A DNA stretch of 64,000 nt from Hydractinia symbiolongicarpus (taxonomy: Eukaryota > Cnidaria > Hydrozoa > Anthoathecata > Hydractiniidae): the NCBI RefSeq assembly GCF_029227915.1, contig NC_079878.1, positions 24,205,501 to 24,269,500 on the forward strand. Direction: 5' to 3'. How positions within the stretch are numbered: position 1 is the first letter of the stretch; every line of letters begins with the position of its first letter. The notes under the pieces were generated by a model. The model saw only the letters and a list, made by a program, of their open reading frames with translations, did no database searches and was not told the origin of the DNA. A program made the translations under genes and the position numbers. Below, in pieces: positions 49,032 to 61,122 of the stretch.

Positions 49032-49746
49032 CACATTTCTAGATATACTTGTTTAGCATAATATTTACGTTAAGATTATTGCTAAAATATTTAGCTGTGG
49101 AACACACAGCTTCTAGATTCGGCTGAAAGCTCGAACAAAATCCTGATCTTCTGGGATTTAAGTGAAGATATGCGTATCTCGGACGCGGTTAGTAAAATTG
49201 ACGTTTAATCTGCCATTTCGAAAGCTGCATAGCTCAGGTTTGAAAAAGATCTCTTTTTGTCTTGAAAATCCTGCGTATGCTTTCTATACTACACCTATGT
49301 AAATCTTAGTAAAATGTTTTTTGTTATTTTGGCTATCACAGACGTATATAGCAGACCGGCTACCGTAGTCAGTGTCAGTTAGATGGCAATTTAATACATA
49401 CAGACAGCTAGTTAGCACTATTTTGAGCTTTTCTCTCAAGTTTTCCATTTAGTTTGGCATGAGTCCATTTTGGGCTGGTCATTGTTACTTCTTGTGTTGT
49501 TTTTTACCAACCTAAAGGTAGCCACAAAGTAGTAGGGAGGCATATATAGCTTTTGTAATAATAATCCTGTTAATTTTAGCTATGATGCTTTTTTCATACC
49601 TCATAATTTATTGTGTTTGCTTCAACATAGCAATAGAATAAAATATTTTATCCTAGTGGTATAAATGAGCTTCGATGTTTACGTTTTGACGGAATTTCCA
49701 CGCTTGTGCACAAAATCTGAAAAATCGACAGATTATAAAATGGGCC

Positions 49747-49783
<37 letters not shown>

Positions 49784-50910
49784 TATTTGTTGTGATGAAA
49801 GCAAAGTCTGAATTTAGACGGTTAATTAGCCGGTATATATGAGTTTAAAAATAAATAACTTTCACGCGCAGTCGTTTCTTGTTTTTTTCTTGCTTTTTAT
49901 TGAAGCATAACATGCTATGGAACTCGATGACTATTGGACTATCAATATCGAAGAAAAGTACAGAATTTTAAGCAATTCAGATCTCTACCGTATAATTAGC
50001 CGCACAAGCAGCTCATTTTACTGCATGTATCGTATAATTATCCTGTAATGGCTAGGTAAAGTTAAAGGCTAATTATCAGTTCACCCTGACAGGTCAAGTT
50101 ATGGTTAAAAAATAACTAGTAGCATTTTTTTACTGATGTATAATGTAAATTATAATCTACATGCAAAAACTAGATTTAATTTTAAGATTAAATTAAGATG
50201 CCTTCACTGAAAATTAAAGTTTGTAATAGGCTGGTTGTCCTCCAAGGTTTACGGCTTATCGCATGATTATTTTGCCTGTCGATTTGTGCAAAAGATTTTG
50301 GGAATATATACAACACCACATCACAATGGAACTAGTCTGAAATTGCTCAGATTTGTAGAAATTTTCTGCAGACCATGTCTCAAAGGGTGTTCTAATGGAC
50401 TAGCCTTCAACCCATAAAACAGCGGTTGACTATCCCAGATATCTTTAGATTTTCGCCCATGATATATCTCCCTGTCATCCTTTTACAGGCGTCCTTGGTA
50501 CAAAATAACAATTCGGCTACCAGTTTAAATAAAATATGCATATTATTATTGAGCTCACTGCTCAGTGACTAAACAGGAGGGTTGTATAATTAAGCCACCC
50601 TGTTTAGTTTTTCCTCTGTAAAACAAGCACATTAGTTATGCTACCTAAATTGCAAAACCAACCTTTTGTTGCCTTAATGAATTTTTTATCTTCAATGCTT
50701 TAAGTGTTTTCTCAATGCTGTATATATTTTATTGACATAAACTAGCTCTTATGCAGGGATATTGTGTTATTAAAACATTCTTTTACCGGTACAACTTTTA
50801 ACTTTTATTAGAAACCTTATTTACTTAAAAAAAATGATGTAACTTTTCTATTACATTTTATTTCAGTCTTGCGTTTGTGAAAAGTAATAAACACGATTTT
50901 TAATAATTAG
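49032..50910. other. intergenic with TA microsatellite
   Basis: No gene. A (TA)n tract of about 30 bp lies at 49752-49781, and short TATAATTAGCCG-type repeats at 49820-50060. Confidence 0.5.
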
Positions 50911-50992
50911 AACCAATAAAAACTTAAACCTGGCTTGCCTAGCATCACCTGTTGCAAATGCTAGGCAAGCGAGGTTTAAGTTTTTATTGGTT
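50911..50992. repeat. 82-nt near-perfect hairpin (35-bp arms, 12-nt loop)
   Basis: Arms 50911-50945 and 50958-50992 are reverse complements with one mismatch. Arm starts AACCAATAAAAACTTAAACC. The length and loop fit either a tiny foldback element or a microRNA-like precursor. Confidence 0.8.
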
Positions 50993-53360
50993 TGCAATGC
51001 GTTGATGATTAGAAATAGACTTTGTGTATCCTCAGTAACAAAAAAAACCCAGCTCCGTCATAACATTGGTTCCACAGCTTCATAGCTGTACAGCTATCTT
51101 GTTTTGTGTTATTTTTGCTCGTGGGACAAAAATGTAACTGCTCAAGTTGTGAGACAAGGAAAACGGTGAGATAAGCAACCATAAAACTGCGTAAATTAGA
51201 CTTTATGTTACCCTGCAGCGATGATTATGAAGGTGCGATGTTGGAGAAAAATCGTTTAACAAATATTTTATGAAGCGGTAAATACATGTCAAAAATGTTG
51301 CTTTTAATCAGAAAAGCGCTTCAGGTCCATTGAAGACGAGATGTTATTTAACTTAATGATTTTCTGGTAATATAACTATTTGTTGATAACTATATCAATC
51401 AAAACAAATACGTAAGAGGTAACACTAATAACATTGCTCATTGTACGTGACTTTATCACAGCATGTCATAATAACAGAGCATTTCAACGTTGGAAAATCT
51501 ATAGTGACGAATTTAAGAAATAGTTGTACACAATAACATTCCGTGATATAATAAGACATGCTCCAAGAAAGCATTCTCAATTGAGCCTCGTTTCCATTTG
51601 GCTGCAATTTCACTCACAAGCTTTTTTGTTAACGCGTGCACACTTGGAAAAAATCTCCAATTATTTATTTTCCTTCGAAGTGTTGAATATCTTTTTATAT
51701 AATTTTGTCCTAATAAAAACGGTTACCTTATTCGGTCCATCCTTTTTGCTTTACCAAGGTAACAACGATGTTACGGGAATTAAATTTATCTACAGTGTAC
51801 TCTCTCGACTACTCTATATCACGAAATTATCTCTATCTTGAATAACAGCCTCGGTCTCTTGGATATATGTGCACTTTCAGCTGTCTTCCTCTCTTTATCT
51901 CAAACTTCTCTATTTCGAATTTTTCTCTTTATTAAAAAAAAAATCCTGGTCCCGTGCGACTTTTTCTCTTTCTATCTCGAAATTTTTTGTGTCTAAATGT
52001 TCATCTACGCAGTAAGGAGAAATCAAAATAGAAAGTGTTGCGGAGAGGTTGCCAAGGCAAAGGCATTAAGCACGGCAAGGAAAGAGCACGGCAAATGCAG
52101 GCAAGGAAACAGGAAGAGGAATCAGGAAGCAGGGCTAGGCAAGGCATGGGAAGCACAGGCAAGGGCACAGTAGGTAGGCACCAGAAAAGGGGTAGGAAGG
52201 GTAGGCAAAGTCACGGTCAGTGCTGGCAAGGCAATGGAACGGCAAGGCAGGGGTGCCTGACTTTAATAGAAAATCTCCCCCTACAACTCAAAGATTGCTT
52301 ATACTCAAAACATCTAAGATTAGTATCATAATAGCCCAGGAGTATAGAAAATATTGAGGTGCAAATATTTCACTGTGTCTACACTGTGTAGTATATGTAA
52401 AGCTAGCTAGCTGTAGCTAGAAAATCTATCTGAAAGAATTTTTCTATGATAGCTAGCTAGCTATTTTGCTGATTTTATGCTAGCAAAAATAGCTAATTTT
52501 ATGCTAGCAATATTGGTAGTTATATCCCAGCTAAGTAGTTAATTTTATGCTAGCTTTGTAGCTAGTTTTTTTGGTAGCTTTATATAGCTAGCTATGTTTG
52601 CTCCATTCTATAACCAGCTGTAAAAGTCTTAAAAAGCTAGCTATAGCTATGTGCTATATAAGTTCTGTTATTATTCCAGCTCAGTCAGTAGTTTTAACTA
52701 GCCTTATGTGTGACTGAGAATAAGAAAGGGTTCAGTATATGTAAAAAAAGAGTGATATACTAGCTGGCTAAACATACCTTTTCTTCGTTTTCTTGAACAA
52801 GCCCTTTCGTCGTTGCGATATAGCTTAGATTAACGAAAGTTTGAGTTTGAGGCGGTATGTGTCCCAGAAAAGGTCATGTGATATTAGTCAAAGTGAGTAT
52901 GGTATCAGGCTATAAAATGTAGGCAGATTTAATCTCAACGGCACCATTTACGCTTGTGCCAAACACTCCTTCGCTATGCTCCTTAATAAACACGTTGTCT
53001 CGGTTACTAAAAACTGTACTTAAAGAATGACCGTATTAAATTTTGAGTAACTAAGATTTTTATGTCGAAATTTGGAAATTTGATGTATAGGGACGAAATC
53101 GTGTATAGAAATCCTATTTACTCTCCACCATCCTTTTCCCTTATATTTGGCTTATTATTATTAAAATTTGGATACAAAAAGTGGGCTGTGCTTACAACCT
53201 GGACATGTGAATTGGTAGATTATATTTAAGCCCGTTGGTGTGAGCCCATGCGTGTGACCAAAACAAAGTCTGTAAAAATCGGAATCCCCTGGGATTTTTC
53301 GGCATAAAGCTGCGGCGCAGCCCTTTATGAACACAAAATGCGCCTATTATTTAAGAGACT
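50993..53360. other. intergenic: pogo-like end, AGGCA-rich tract, AGCT-rich tract
   Basis: 51793-52015 carries CTCTCGACTA ... TATCTCGAAATTTTT motifs like the pogo-type MITE at 17272-17890, with one possible TACAGTGTACTCTCGAC-like end. 52040-52255 is a degenerate GGCAAGG/AGGCA tract whose open frame is Gly/Lys/Arg/Gln-rich and not credible as a protein. 52395-52650 is rich in TAGCTAGC palindromes. No gene. Confidence 0.5.
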
Positions 53361-53490
53361 AGTTAACCCGTGGAAGATTACATGGGATTCCCGTCCATAA
53401 TATATTGCATTTCGTGTTTCCGTAGCACGACGTTCTTCTTGCGGACAGACAAACAGAATACGTCTATTCCTTATATAGAGAAGCGATGAT
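53360..53490 (+). repeat. dispersed short repeat related to 19225-19560
   Basis: Begins with ACTAGTTAACCCGTGGAAGA, includes TTTCGTGTTTCCGTAGCACG and ends with GCGGACAGACAAACAGAATACG then TTATATAGAGA. Same head, middle and tail order as the earlier copy, but shorter. Confidence 0.6.
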
Positions 53491-54169
53491 ATAAATTTTT
53501 TTCAAAATACCACAAAGACACCTATATCAACTAGGACACAAGAACATAACTTTGAAGGAGAGGTGGAAGGTCAATTGCCTTTACACGTTTGTATCAAACA
53601 TGAAATTGATTCTTTTGTTACTAATTTGTATAGGAACCCAGCTTAGACTTTGTTTTGCTTATTAAACTATATTAATATCTATTGTCTAAACAGACAATGC
53701 CGATTTTTTTTTCTACTGGTTAAGCATCTGTTTATCTTTTCAAAATAACATACGTAAGTCATTACGCTAAGGCCTTGTGTATCGTTTAAAGTGTATGGAC
53801 TGCAATATCACATATGCGTGTGCAATTAGTTATTATGTTACAGAAAAACAAATTAAAGTCTAATCCCCGGCTTTTGTTATCATATCGTTACTCATAAGCA
53901 CTCTCCTTCTTTGTTCAAAGAAGTTCTATAAGGAGGAGTGACAAGCTTACACTAATGATTTTCTATATGAGATTGTAATTAAAGATATTAGTGTGAACTT
54001 CGGCGTTGGCGAACGTTAACAAAACATGAATATATTGTAATTTTTTTTATCAATTTCACCATTATACTAATTCACTGCTCATAGTCAAAAAACTTTGCAT
54101 CCGAAAATTTAGTAAAAAAAGCGTTGTTTATTATTTACATAAACAACGTCCAATTCAGTTTTTCCTATT

Positions 54170-54655
54170 TCAAAACTTTTCTGTTAATAATCCAAAAATT
54201 CCTGATCCAATCCCTCCGATAGCACCGATCCATCCCAAGATGTAACTCCATCCATATTTTACGTAGTCGGTATTTATGTCTATCTTACTGCTATAGATTA
54301 TCAAGGCCAGTGCCATGCAACCTGCAGCTGCGAATAAAAAAAGAGATGCGAACCATCCTTTAACTTTATCAGAAACCATTCCTAAAATCGACATCAGTAT
54401 ACCACCAACAGCAGCTAAACATGATATGATGGCGAATGCGCGAACAGTTTTGAACCAATCGTTAAGTTTAAGGCCAGCTAAGTCATAAATATCATCAATG
54501 GAAACACAAGTGATCATACTACAGCTTTTCCACAATCCTCGTCCAACATCACTCTGTAATTTACTCACAATCCAGTAGTTTCCGCCTGTGCAAGCGGCAA
54601 GAAAGATGAATGCACCAATGCTACCAACAATCAGCAGAATTTTAGCCACGCCCAT
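54170..54655 (-). CDS. claudin/PMP22-like four-transmembrane protein
   Basis: 161 residues from the ATG at 54655; an AG acceptor after a pyrimidine stretch about 10 bp upstream suggests a spliced 5' UTR. Hydrophobic segments at about 4-21, 73-95, 99-121 and 136-157 flank a first extracellular loop with the family signature: W28, then G40-L41-W42, C45 and C50 (the W-GLW-C-C pattern). The short cytoplasmic tail (LLTEKF) has no PDZ-binding end typical of tight-junction claudins. Likely plasma-membrane junction or PMP22/EMP/claudin superfamily protein. The coding region is intronless. A TTTATT at 54126-54131 provides AATAAA on the minus strand 40 bp after the stop. Exact subfamily unresolved. Confidence 0.85.
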   Translation of the reverse strand: MGVAKILLIVGSIGAFIFLAACTGGNYWIVSKLQSDVGRGLWKSCSMITCVSIDDIYDLAGLKLNDWFKTVRAFAIISCLAAVGGILMSILGMVSDKVKGWFASLFLFAAAGCMALALIIYSSKIDINTDYVKYGWSYILGWIGAIGGIGSGIFGLLTEKF

Positions 54656-54719
54656 TGTACAACTAACTAAAAATAAAAAAAATAAAGGTTCATCATATAA
54701 CAAATTTCAAATCTTAAAA

Positions 54720-55071
54720 TTTTTTAAGTCAGCATATTTATATCTATCGCCTTGTTTTAAACAATATTGCAGCAATATGGTGAAGAAGAGTTTGTTGTAA
54801 GAAGGGTTCATTTATTCATACTTATATGAAATTATAAAACAGTTTACGAATTAAAGAAAAAATTGTAAACAAGATGGCAAACGCTTTAATTTCGTTTTAC
54901 AATAACATATTCTGCTAAATCACACTTACTGTCCCTTCGTTGTTATCTTTAAATGTAATATAACGTGAGTTTAACAATACTTAGCGCGTCCAACGTTCAA
55001 CCAGTGAGTTCAAACCAAGGAGTGAAGGCTTTGTCACAAGATAAACACTAAATGCGCATGTCCGCGGCATG
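54720..55071. other. upstream region of the claudin-like gene
   Basis: Probably contains its promoter and 5' UTR exon. No recognisable element. Confidence 0.35.
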
Positions 55072-55346
55072 CATACTCGTCCCCAGAGCTCCTTTAACTA
55101 AGTCCTTTGGAGTCATCATCAAAATAAATTCATGATCTTTCACTGTACTGTTAGATCAGTTTTCTCAAGTTGTGCTAAATCACAAATCCAATTAGGTCCC
55201 ACAAACGATAAGTCAAATTAAAAACAGCTAGTTTGCAAGCACAACAGCAGGTAATCGAGTCACCAAAACATTCCACATATAGTGGCATATTTTGATCACG
55301 TGATCAGACAGGGTTGTAATTTCAAAGAGCTCTGGGGACGAGAATA
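55072..55346. mobile_element. 275-bp MITE with CTCGTCCCCAGAGCTC ends
   Basis: Left ACTCGTCCCCAGAGCTCCTT and right (inward) TTCTCGTCCCCAGAGCTCTT are about 20-bp inverted repeats. No coding capacity. It ends 87 bp before the TTAA element starts. Confidence 0.75.
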
Positions 55347-55772
55347 CGTCGTAAGTTCAAATTCGAATTTTAAGAGATAAGGCCATTGTAAAAAAGATAA
55401 TGTAATTAATGAGATAATGTAATTCTGTTAACTTAAAGATAATTAACTCCTATATGTATCGAGCTCAAATCTTCGTCTAGGGGCTTGGAAATAGCAAAAT
55501 ACGATTTATTCGCGTAATAACGGAATACGCAAAGAATGAACGATAATACCACTTTTTGAGACTTTATGTACAGGATGTTTAGGTCGCATTGATATAGAAA
55601 ACACCTGTTTCGCTTGGGTACATAACATTTTGTACTTAATAAATTAGAAACGCTGGAAGGTTCAAAAAGGGACAACTTTGACGTGGTTTGACGTTGTTCT
55701 TGAACAGGGAGTTTAACCAAGGCTACCCTAGTCTGTATATATATATGTATATTTGAATAAAAACTTGCTATT

Positions 55773-57528
55773 ATGTGGGATATACCAAACATGCAAGATA
55801 ATGATGACGAGGATGATATACCCATTGGTAATTTGTTTGCAAGAAGGATGTTATCCAGGCCCACAACAACAAGAAGGTAGCTATAGCTAAAACAGTATTT
55901 ATAGCTAGCTAGATGTAGGTAGAGCCAATTTAATACAATACATCACTAGTCAAATGTAATATAAAAAATATATATATTCCAATAATAAATTTAGTTAGCT
56001 ATGACATACATAAAACTAGTTACATAGCTAGGTAGTTAACATATTGGTAGCTTATATTTAGCTAAACAAAAATGATTATTTATAGTTTATTGTATAATTT
56101 ATAGTTACAGAAATCCAAAGTCGTCAAACAACTCCGTAACTGACTATGCTGATCAAGATTTGTCAAGTGAGATCAATGCCATAATTGGTGGCGCCCCAGT
56201 TATTGAAACAAAAAGTAGTTGCAAAGGTTCCTGCCAAAAAGGGTGTGACTGTCGTAAAATTGGGGTAAAATGCACAGTTGGATTTTGCCTATGTGATCCA
56301 TGTAAATGCAAAAACATAAATTTCCAAGTAACAATAAAATTGTTTACCTTGCTACCCATTTTGGTAAAAGTACGTATACACTTGAAGACTAAATTACAAC
56401 GCACTTACATTATATAGCGTAAAAATTATCAATGTGATTATGGTATGGCTTTGCTTTTAGGCTGCTGTAGTTAGTTCAAATTTAGTAGATGGGAATAGTT
56501 ACAATGATACAACTAGTAATGGATCAACAGAACCAGAAGTCAGTATATACATTATAGCTTGCAATAAAAAACTTAAATTATAAGACTAATGTAGTAACAT
56601 TTTCAATATATATATATATAGGATGCAGTGGAAAATATTTCCTATAAGTGCAAAGGTCGTTGTATCCGATGTCCTTGCAGAAATAATGGCAGCAATTGTG
56701 ATGATTAGTTTTGTGCTTGTGACATAACAAAATGTAAAAATAAAAACGAAATAGTAAGTACCAGCACATTTCTGTGTATAATTCCTATAAAACAAAATAT
56801 AAAAAAGTGTTAATAAGTATTTATATGTGTATATGGAATATGGTAGGTCACATCGAAAGGTCAAAACGAAAATATATTAGACCAGCTGATGTTGGTGATT
56901 TATTATCAAAAAGATCAGCAGACACAAAGGATGAATGTGTTGTATGTATTTTTTTTTAATTATATACTTTAACCTTATCCACATCCATTATTAGTATATA
57001 TATTAAATTTATATTGGCATTAAATTTCAGAAGTATTGTGAAAGTCTTCAAAGCGAACAATTAAGAGAAATATTAGCTGATATGGCAGAAAAATCACCGA
57101 GCACTTGGAAATTAGTGAAATCTGACATTGAGGGCCATGGTAATAGGAGAAGGACAGAGGACACCCCAGGCTGGTGTGCATGTGGCCAATGTATAGAAAT
57201 GGAAGAAGAAAGGGATCAAGTTTGCTGCCAAAATAATATAAAGAACCATGAAAATGCTGAATTCAGGCATCTTATTCTTGATGACAGGGTTCTAGACCTT
57301 GCAATGCGTGGAAACAGTGATTGGCTTCAGTACCCATTTGATCCTGAAGAAAATGCTTGCTGGCGATACACTGCCTATCGGCAGTACATAATGTGGTTTT
57401 GGGGACACTTAGGTAGTGGTAATAGAAAAGTCATACCCTCTTGCATTTTACGAAAAATCAGAGAACGTTTTCCTTCTGTAGATGGAATTTACAGAGGTTT
57501 TATGGATAGGTATGAGGCTTTACGATAA
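55773..57528 (+). pseudogene. cysteine-rich CXC-like repeats plus P2X7 ballast-like domain protein
   Basis: Likely exons: 55773-55876, 56111-56327, 56461-56538, 56622-56753, 56847-56941, 57031-57528. After an acidic start come two Cys-rich repeats (CKGSCQKGCDCRKIGVKC; then YKCKGRCIRCPCRNNGSNC) of the form C-x3-C-x2-3-C-x-C-x6-C, like the zinc-binding CXC modules of tesmin/TSO1 proteins. The last exon matches the cytoplasmic ballast of P2X7 receptors in order: GWCACGQC, a VCC pair, WRYTAYRQYIMWFWG, then IPSCILRKIRERFP and YRGF. No P2X channel domain is present. Lesions: TAG at 56706-56708 within the second Cys repeat, and exon 5 is one base out of frame with exon 4. The role in the element is unknown; a zinc/nucleotide-binding accessory protein is inference. 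Confidence 0.78.
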
Positions 57529-57587
57529 AATATAAAATAATGAAAAATATAGGCAGAAAAACTACACTACATACCAACAGATAAGAG

Positions 57588-60500
57588 TTATTGGAGTTTC
57601 ATTTCTTCTCTTGCTTGATGTTTTTCAAGTAATAATTCCATGGAAGGAGCAGTTGTTGCAGCAATATTTTGACGTAATGCTTTAGTACATTCTCGTCCAA
57701 TCCCTACGCGATTAACATTTCCCCTGTCAACATGACGTCTCCATAGTATTTCTGCCATGAGTCCTATAATGCACATATATAGATATACATTTTTATTCCT
57801 TTTTTATATATACATATATTTTACCATATGTTTTAGTTTTACATAATTTTATTATTGTACAACTATTGTAAAGATAATAAACGCTAGTTGAACTTAGAAC
57901 ATACTTCGTATATAGATATAGTCCTTTGGTTTAGGTACTGCTACTAAAAACCATTGCTTTGTCCTCTTTCCATATCTGCGGACATAAACAAGTGAACCAT
58001 CTTTTTTTTGAAGCTGTCCTCGATTTAAATGACCGTTAAAATCCAAATATGCTAATTGATGTCTGGTGATGTAAGCATCATTTTTGTACCCAATGCGCTT
58101 TGGACAGTAGGCTAACACTAAGTTATGAAATGCCTAAATAAAAGTACAAATCTTAGTAAGAAAACTCCTGTCCACATAGCGTATTTTTTTAATTTATTAC
58201 ATATACAACATGTAACATAAAATATATTACAGTAACTTTTTATAGCAAAATATATCAGTGTTAGTAACTCCTTTCACAATGTTTACCTCTAAAAGACCTG
58301 TGTGTCCATTTTTGGTGTAATATGCAAAGCTTTTTAGCCAAGAACTTTTCATGACATGCTTTCGAATAATTTCCATAGATGGTCCTGTTGGATCTAACCA
58401 AGTTTTTCCTTCAGTAGGTTCTTCCATAGGTTCGTGTTCGCATTGTAAATGGTCACCAGTTATATGCTTAAGTAAACGCATCCAAAGAACTCGCATTTTT
58501 AATTCATCCTCTTCACAGTGTGAGCAACAATACCAAAAGTGATTCCTTATGGGTGCCAACCAAGGATTAATAAGTGGCTGCAGTTGTTTTTTCTTGGAGA
58601 CCTATAGTTCATATTATATTTGTACACTATTGTAGTTTGTATAATATATTTCTGATGGGTATAAAAAAGTTATGTTATATACCTCCTGAGAGATTTTTTT
58701 TGTTATTTTTCCTGCCTTATGCCATACATCTAAACTGTGATGTGTTGCTTTCAATATTGGTTCTTTTTCTACAAGTTAATTCAATAGAATGTTGAGAACT
58801 GCTAGAAAAAAAGTTTAAAAATATATATATTTAAAAATCCTGACTTACTCATCAAGCACTTTATAGTTGCATGAGCATCAGTGCATATTTCATCAATTCT
58901 GAGATCCTTTTTGCTGATTAAGTATTTCATACCTTTCATAAATAAGTGTACTTCTAACTTCGTGGACTGAAGATTGACCTATCAATATTTTTTTTAATTT
59001 ACAAGTGTTTTGAATTACTCCTGCAATCAAAATAGCAAATATCTTACTACCTCTCTTTTGTCACCAAATTGCATCATAACTAATTTTTTAGATTGATGAT
59101 CCATGAAGGTATAGGTACCCTTGGTAGCAGACCAACCAGGGGAATCTAGCTGGCAGTCACCACAAATGATAACTTCGTCTTGATGGGACATGCTTTCAAT
59201 AATGTCATGTTCTATATCATCATAAGTCTGTTGCACTGCTGGACTTACATATAATTTTTGATTTTTTTAAAAGGTTGAAATATTAGGTTTTCCAAGTTGG
59301 ACGAATTTGCAAAATCTTGAAAATTGATTTATTTGACCACCTGACAATACTAAAGCACTTTCGACGATATAATTAATAACGAACCCTGAACCATATATGG
59401 GAGATGAATACCAAAAGTCTTTGTGACCTTTTAGACATTTCCAAGTTAACTTGATAGTATATCCTGAACATAATGTGAATATGTTAAGTTTGCTATTTAT
59501 TTAGCAATAAAACATATATTATATATAGAGAGGATCTGTTCATACCTATATAAAAGCTCTCTATGTTAACAATTTGTGCATTACAGTCTTTTTCATGACA
59601 GGTATCCCCTAACAAGTATTCTAACTGTCTAGTTGATGCAATGCATTTAGGATCGTCAATTTTTTGAAATTCGTCATCCAAACTTCCATAATTACACCTA
59701 GAACACCAATACTGTTGGCAAAACACTTGACAAACATTTGCACAATTCATATTTTTTTAAATAAATATACAGTATAGAAGGGACTGGGAGGGATTCGAAC
59801 CCTCGATTAACGCTAAGCGTTTTCTCTACCAATTGAGATACACCAGCCCTATAGCCATAACTTAATTTAAATATTTACCTAATATATGGATCTGATGCCA
59901 AGTCAGGATATTCAATTTCATCATCACCAATGTCTTCCTGCCCTTCTGTTTCTTGGGCAATTAATTCTTCAACATCATCCAATGTCACATCCAAGGCTGA
60001 AACATCATCGTGGCTACAAGTAAAATATATATAAATACACAAATGATTATGTATATACCTTATTAACCCATAAACAATCTATATATACCTTGTATCATTT
60101 CCAATATCTTGGTCATCATTAAAATTTATTTTAGTTGGCTTTGCAGATCTAATTTAATAAAATAAAGCTTCTAAGAAAGCATTCAATTAGTAAGGACAAA
60201 CATAATTAAAATTAATGTGTACCTTTTAAAACAGATAGAATGCTTTGGTTCTAAATGTGGTGTTGATTGGTTTAAAGGCCTAGTGAAAAATAAAATATGT
60301 ATGAAAACATTGGCAAAAGACTTGCACCTGCAAACAGTAAAGCTTTGAAATCACATATAGCTATATATATATCATGCTTTCCAGAAACAAATCAGCCAGC
60401 TACTCTTGTAGCTATATAATTTACAAATTTGCTGTATATACTTTAATATTTCCATCGATGGGAAATTTGAATCTTTTTTAGTACATTCAATCTCCATTTC

Positions 60501-61122
60501 AGTTTTAGCCTTTTTTGAGCTAACAATAACAACACGTGGTGTATCATTAGGACCAGTTATTGAAGACTTTGTGTTACTGCTGCTATCATATGTTGGCGAA
60601 AGTAAGCATGAGAGAGGTGAAGTAAAAGAAGTCGATGAATCTTTAGACGAGCTACTTGATGACTGTCTTTTCTTTTTTAGTACTACAACTTCACCTAAAT
60701 AAATAAAATAAAATTTTATGTAACTTTCTATAGCTAGCTAGAAGCCATCATGTCAATAACTATTTTTATAAGATATCTGATGTTTCTTTTTACTTTTATA
60801 CTAACTAAACTTAGCTGGCTAGGCAGTCTGACAATCTGATTAAAGTTAGATCACAGTTTGCAATTATTTTCTTACTGCATGGAGTATGCACCATTCTCTT
60901 TGAAGAGTTTAGTAACATAATACTGTTTCTGGAATCTTTATTGTGGTGTGCCCTCAAAACTTCATGAACCCAAGTGAAGAAATCTTGGTTGTATAAAAAC
61001 TTTAACTCTTCTTTTAGACGTATTAAGTTCTCGTAGCACTCCTTTGCCTTCTCTCCAGTTCCAAGGTAAACTCTATACTTGCTTCCCCTAACAATCTTTG
61101 GTGCTTTTGAGGAGCTAGCCAT
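57588..61122 (-). pseudogene. DDE-type transposase-like gene of the TTAA element
   Basis: Exons, right to left: 61122-60876 (ATG MASSSKAP), 60694-60442, 60279-60223, 60148-60089, 60013-59879, then 59750-59546, 59463-59051, 58978-58849, 58768-58683, 58601-58287, 58133-57905, 57763-57588. Phases agree except between 59879 and 59750, where no usable acceptor is visible. The N-terminal part is Ser-rich then acidic. The core has Cys pairs (CQQYWCSRC, WKCLKGHKDFWY), GDCQLDSPGW (59131-59163, first Asp), ICTDAHATIK (58871-58888, second Asp), LDVWHKAGKITKK, FWYCCSHCEEDEL ... CEHEP (a C/H insertion), GHTGLLE (probable Glu) and YCPKRIGYKNDAYITRHQLAYLD. This matches a cnidarian-wide family of transposase-like proteins I recall. 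TAA at 59267-59269 interrupts exon 7. Dead copy, otherwise well preserved. Confidence 0.8.
59781..59849 (-). repeat. tRNA-like insertion (Ala-AGC-like) in an intron of the transposase gene
   Basis: Minus strand: 7-bp acceptor GGGCTGG/CCAGTCC, D arm TCTC-AATTGGTA-GAGA, T arm GAGGG-TTCGAAT-CCCTC, with intact B box. The anticodon arm (AACGCTTAGCGTT) is two bases too short for a normal loop and 5' spacing is two bases long, so it is a pseudo-tRNA or minimal SINE. TATAG occurs on both sides (59773-59777, 59850-59854) as a likely target duplication. Confidence 0.6.

Noticed and set aside
52035-52331. 98-codon plus-strand frame rich in Gly, Arg, Lys and Gln
   Set aside because: Comes from a degenerate AGGCA/GGCAAGG tract with no domain, splice context or start support.
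56849-56941. Exon 5 of the P2X7-domain gene read in phase with exon 4
   Set aside because: That frame gives unlike-looking sequence and cannot join exon 6 in frame; the adjacent frame (SKRKYIRPADVGDLL) joins cleanly, so a one-base lesion is more likely.
59781-59849. Functional tRNA-Ala (AGC) gene
   Set aside because: Acceptor, D and T stems pair, but the anticodon loop is two bases short and flanking TATAG repeats indicate an insertion.
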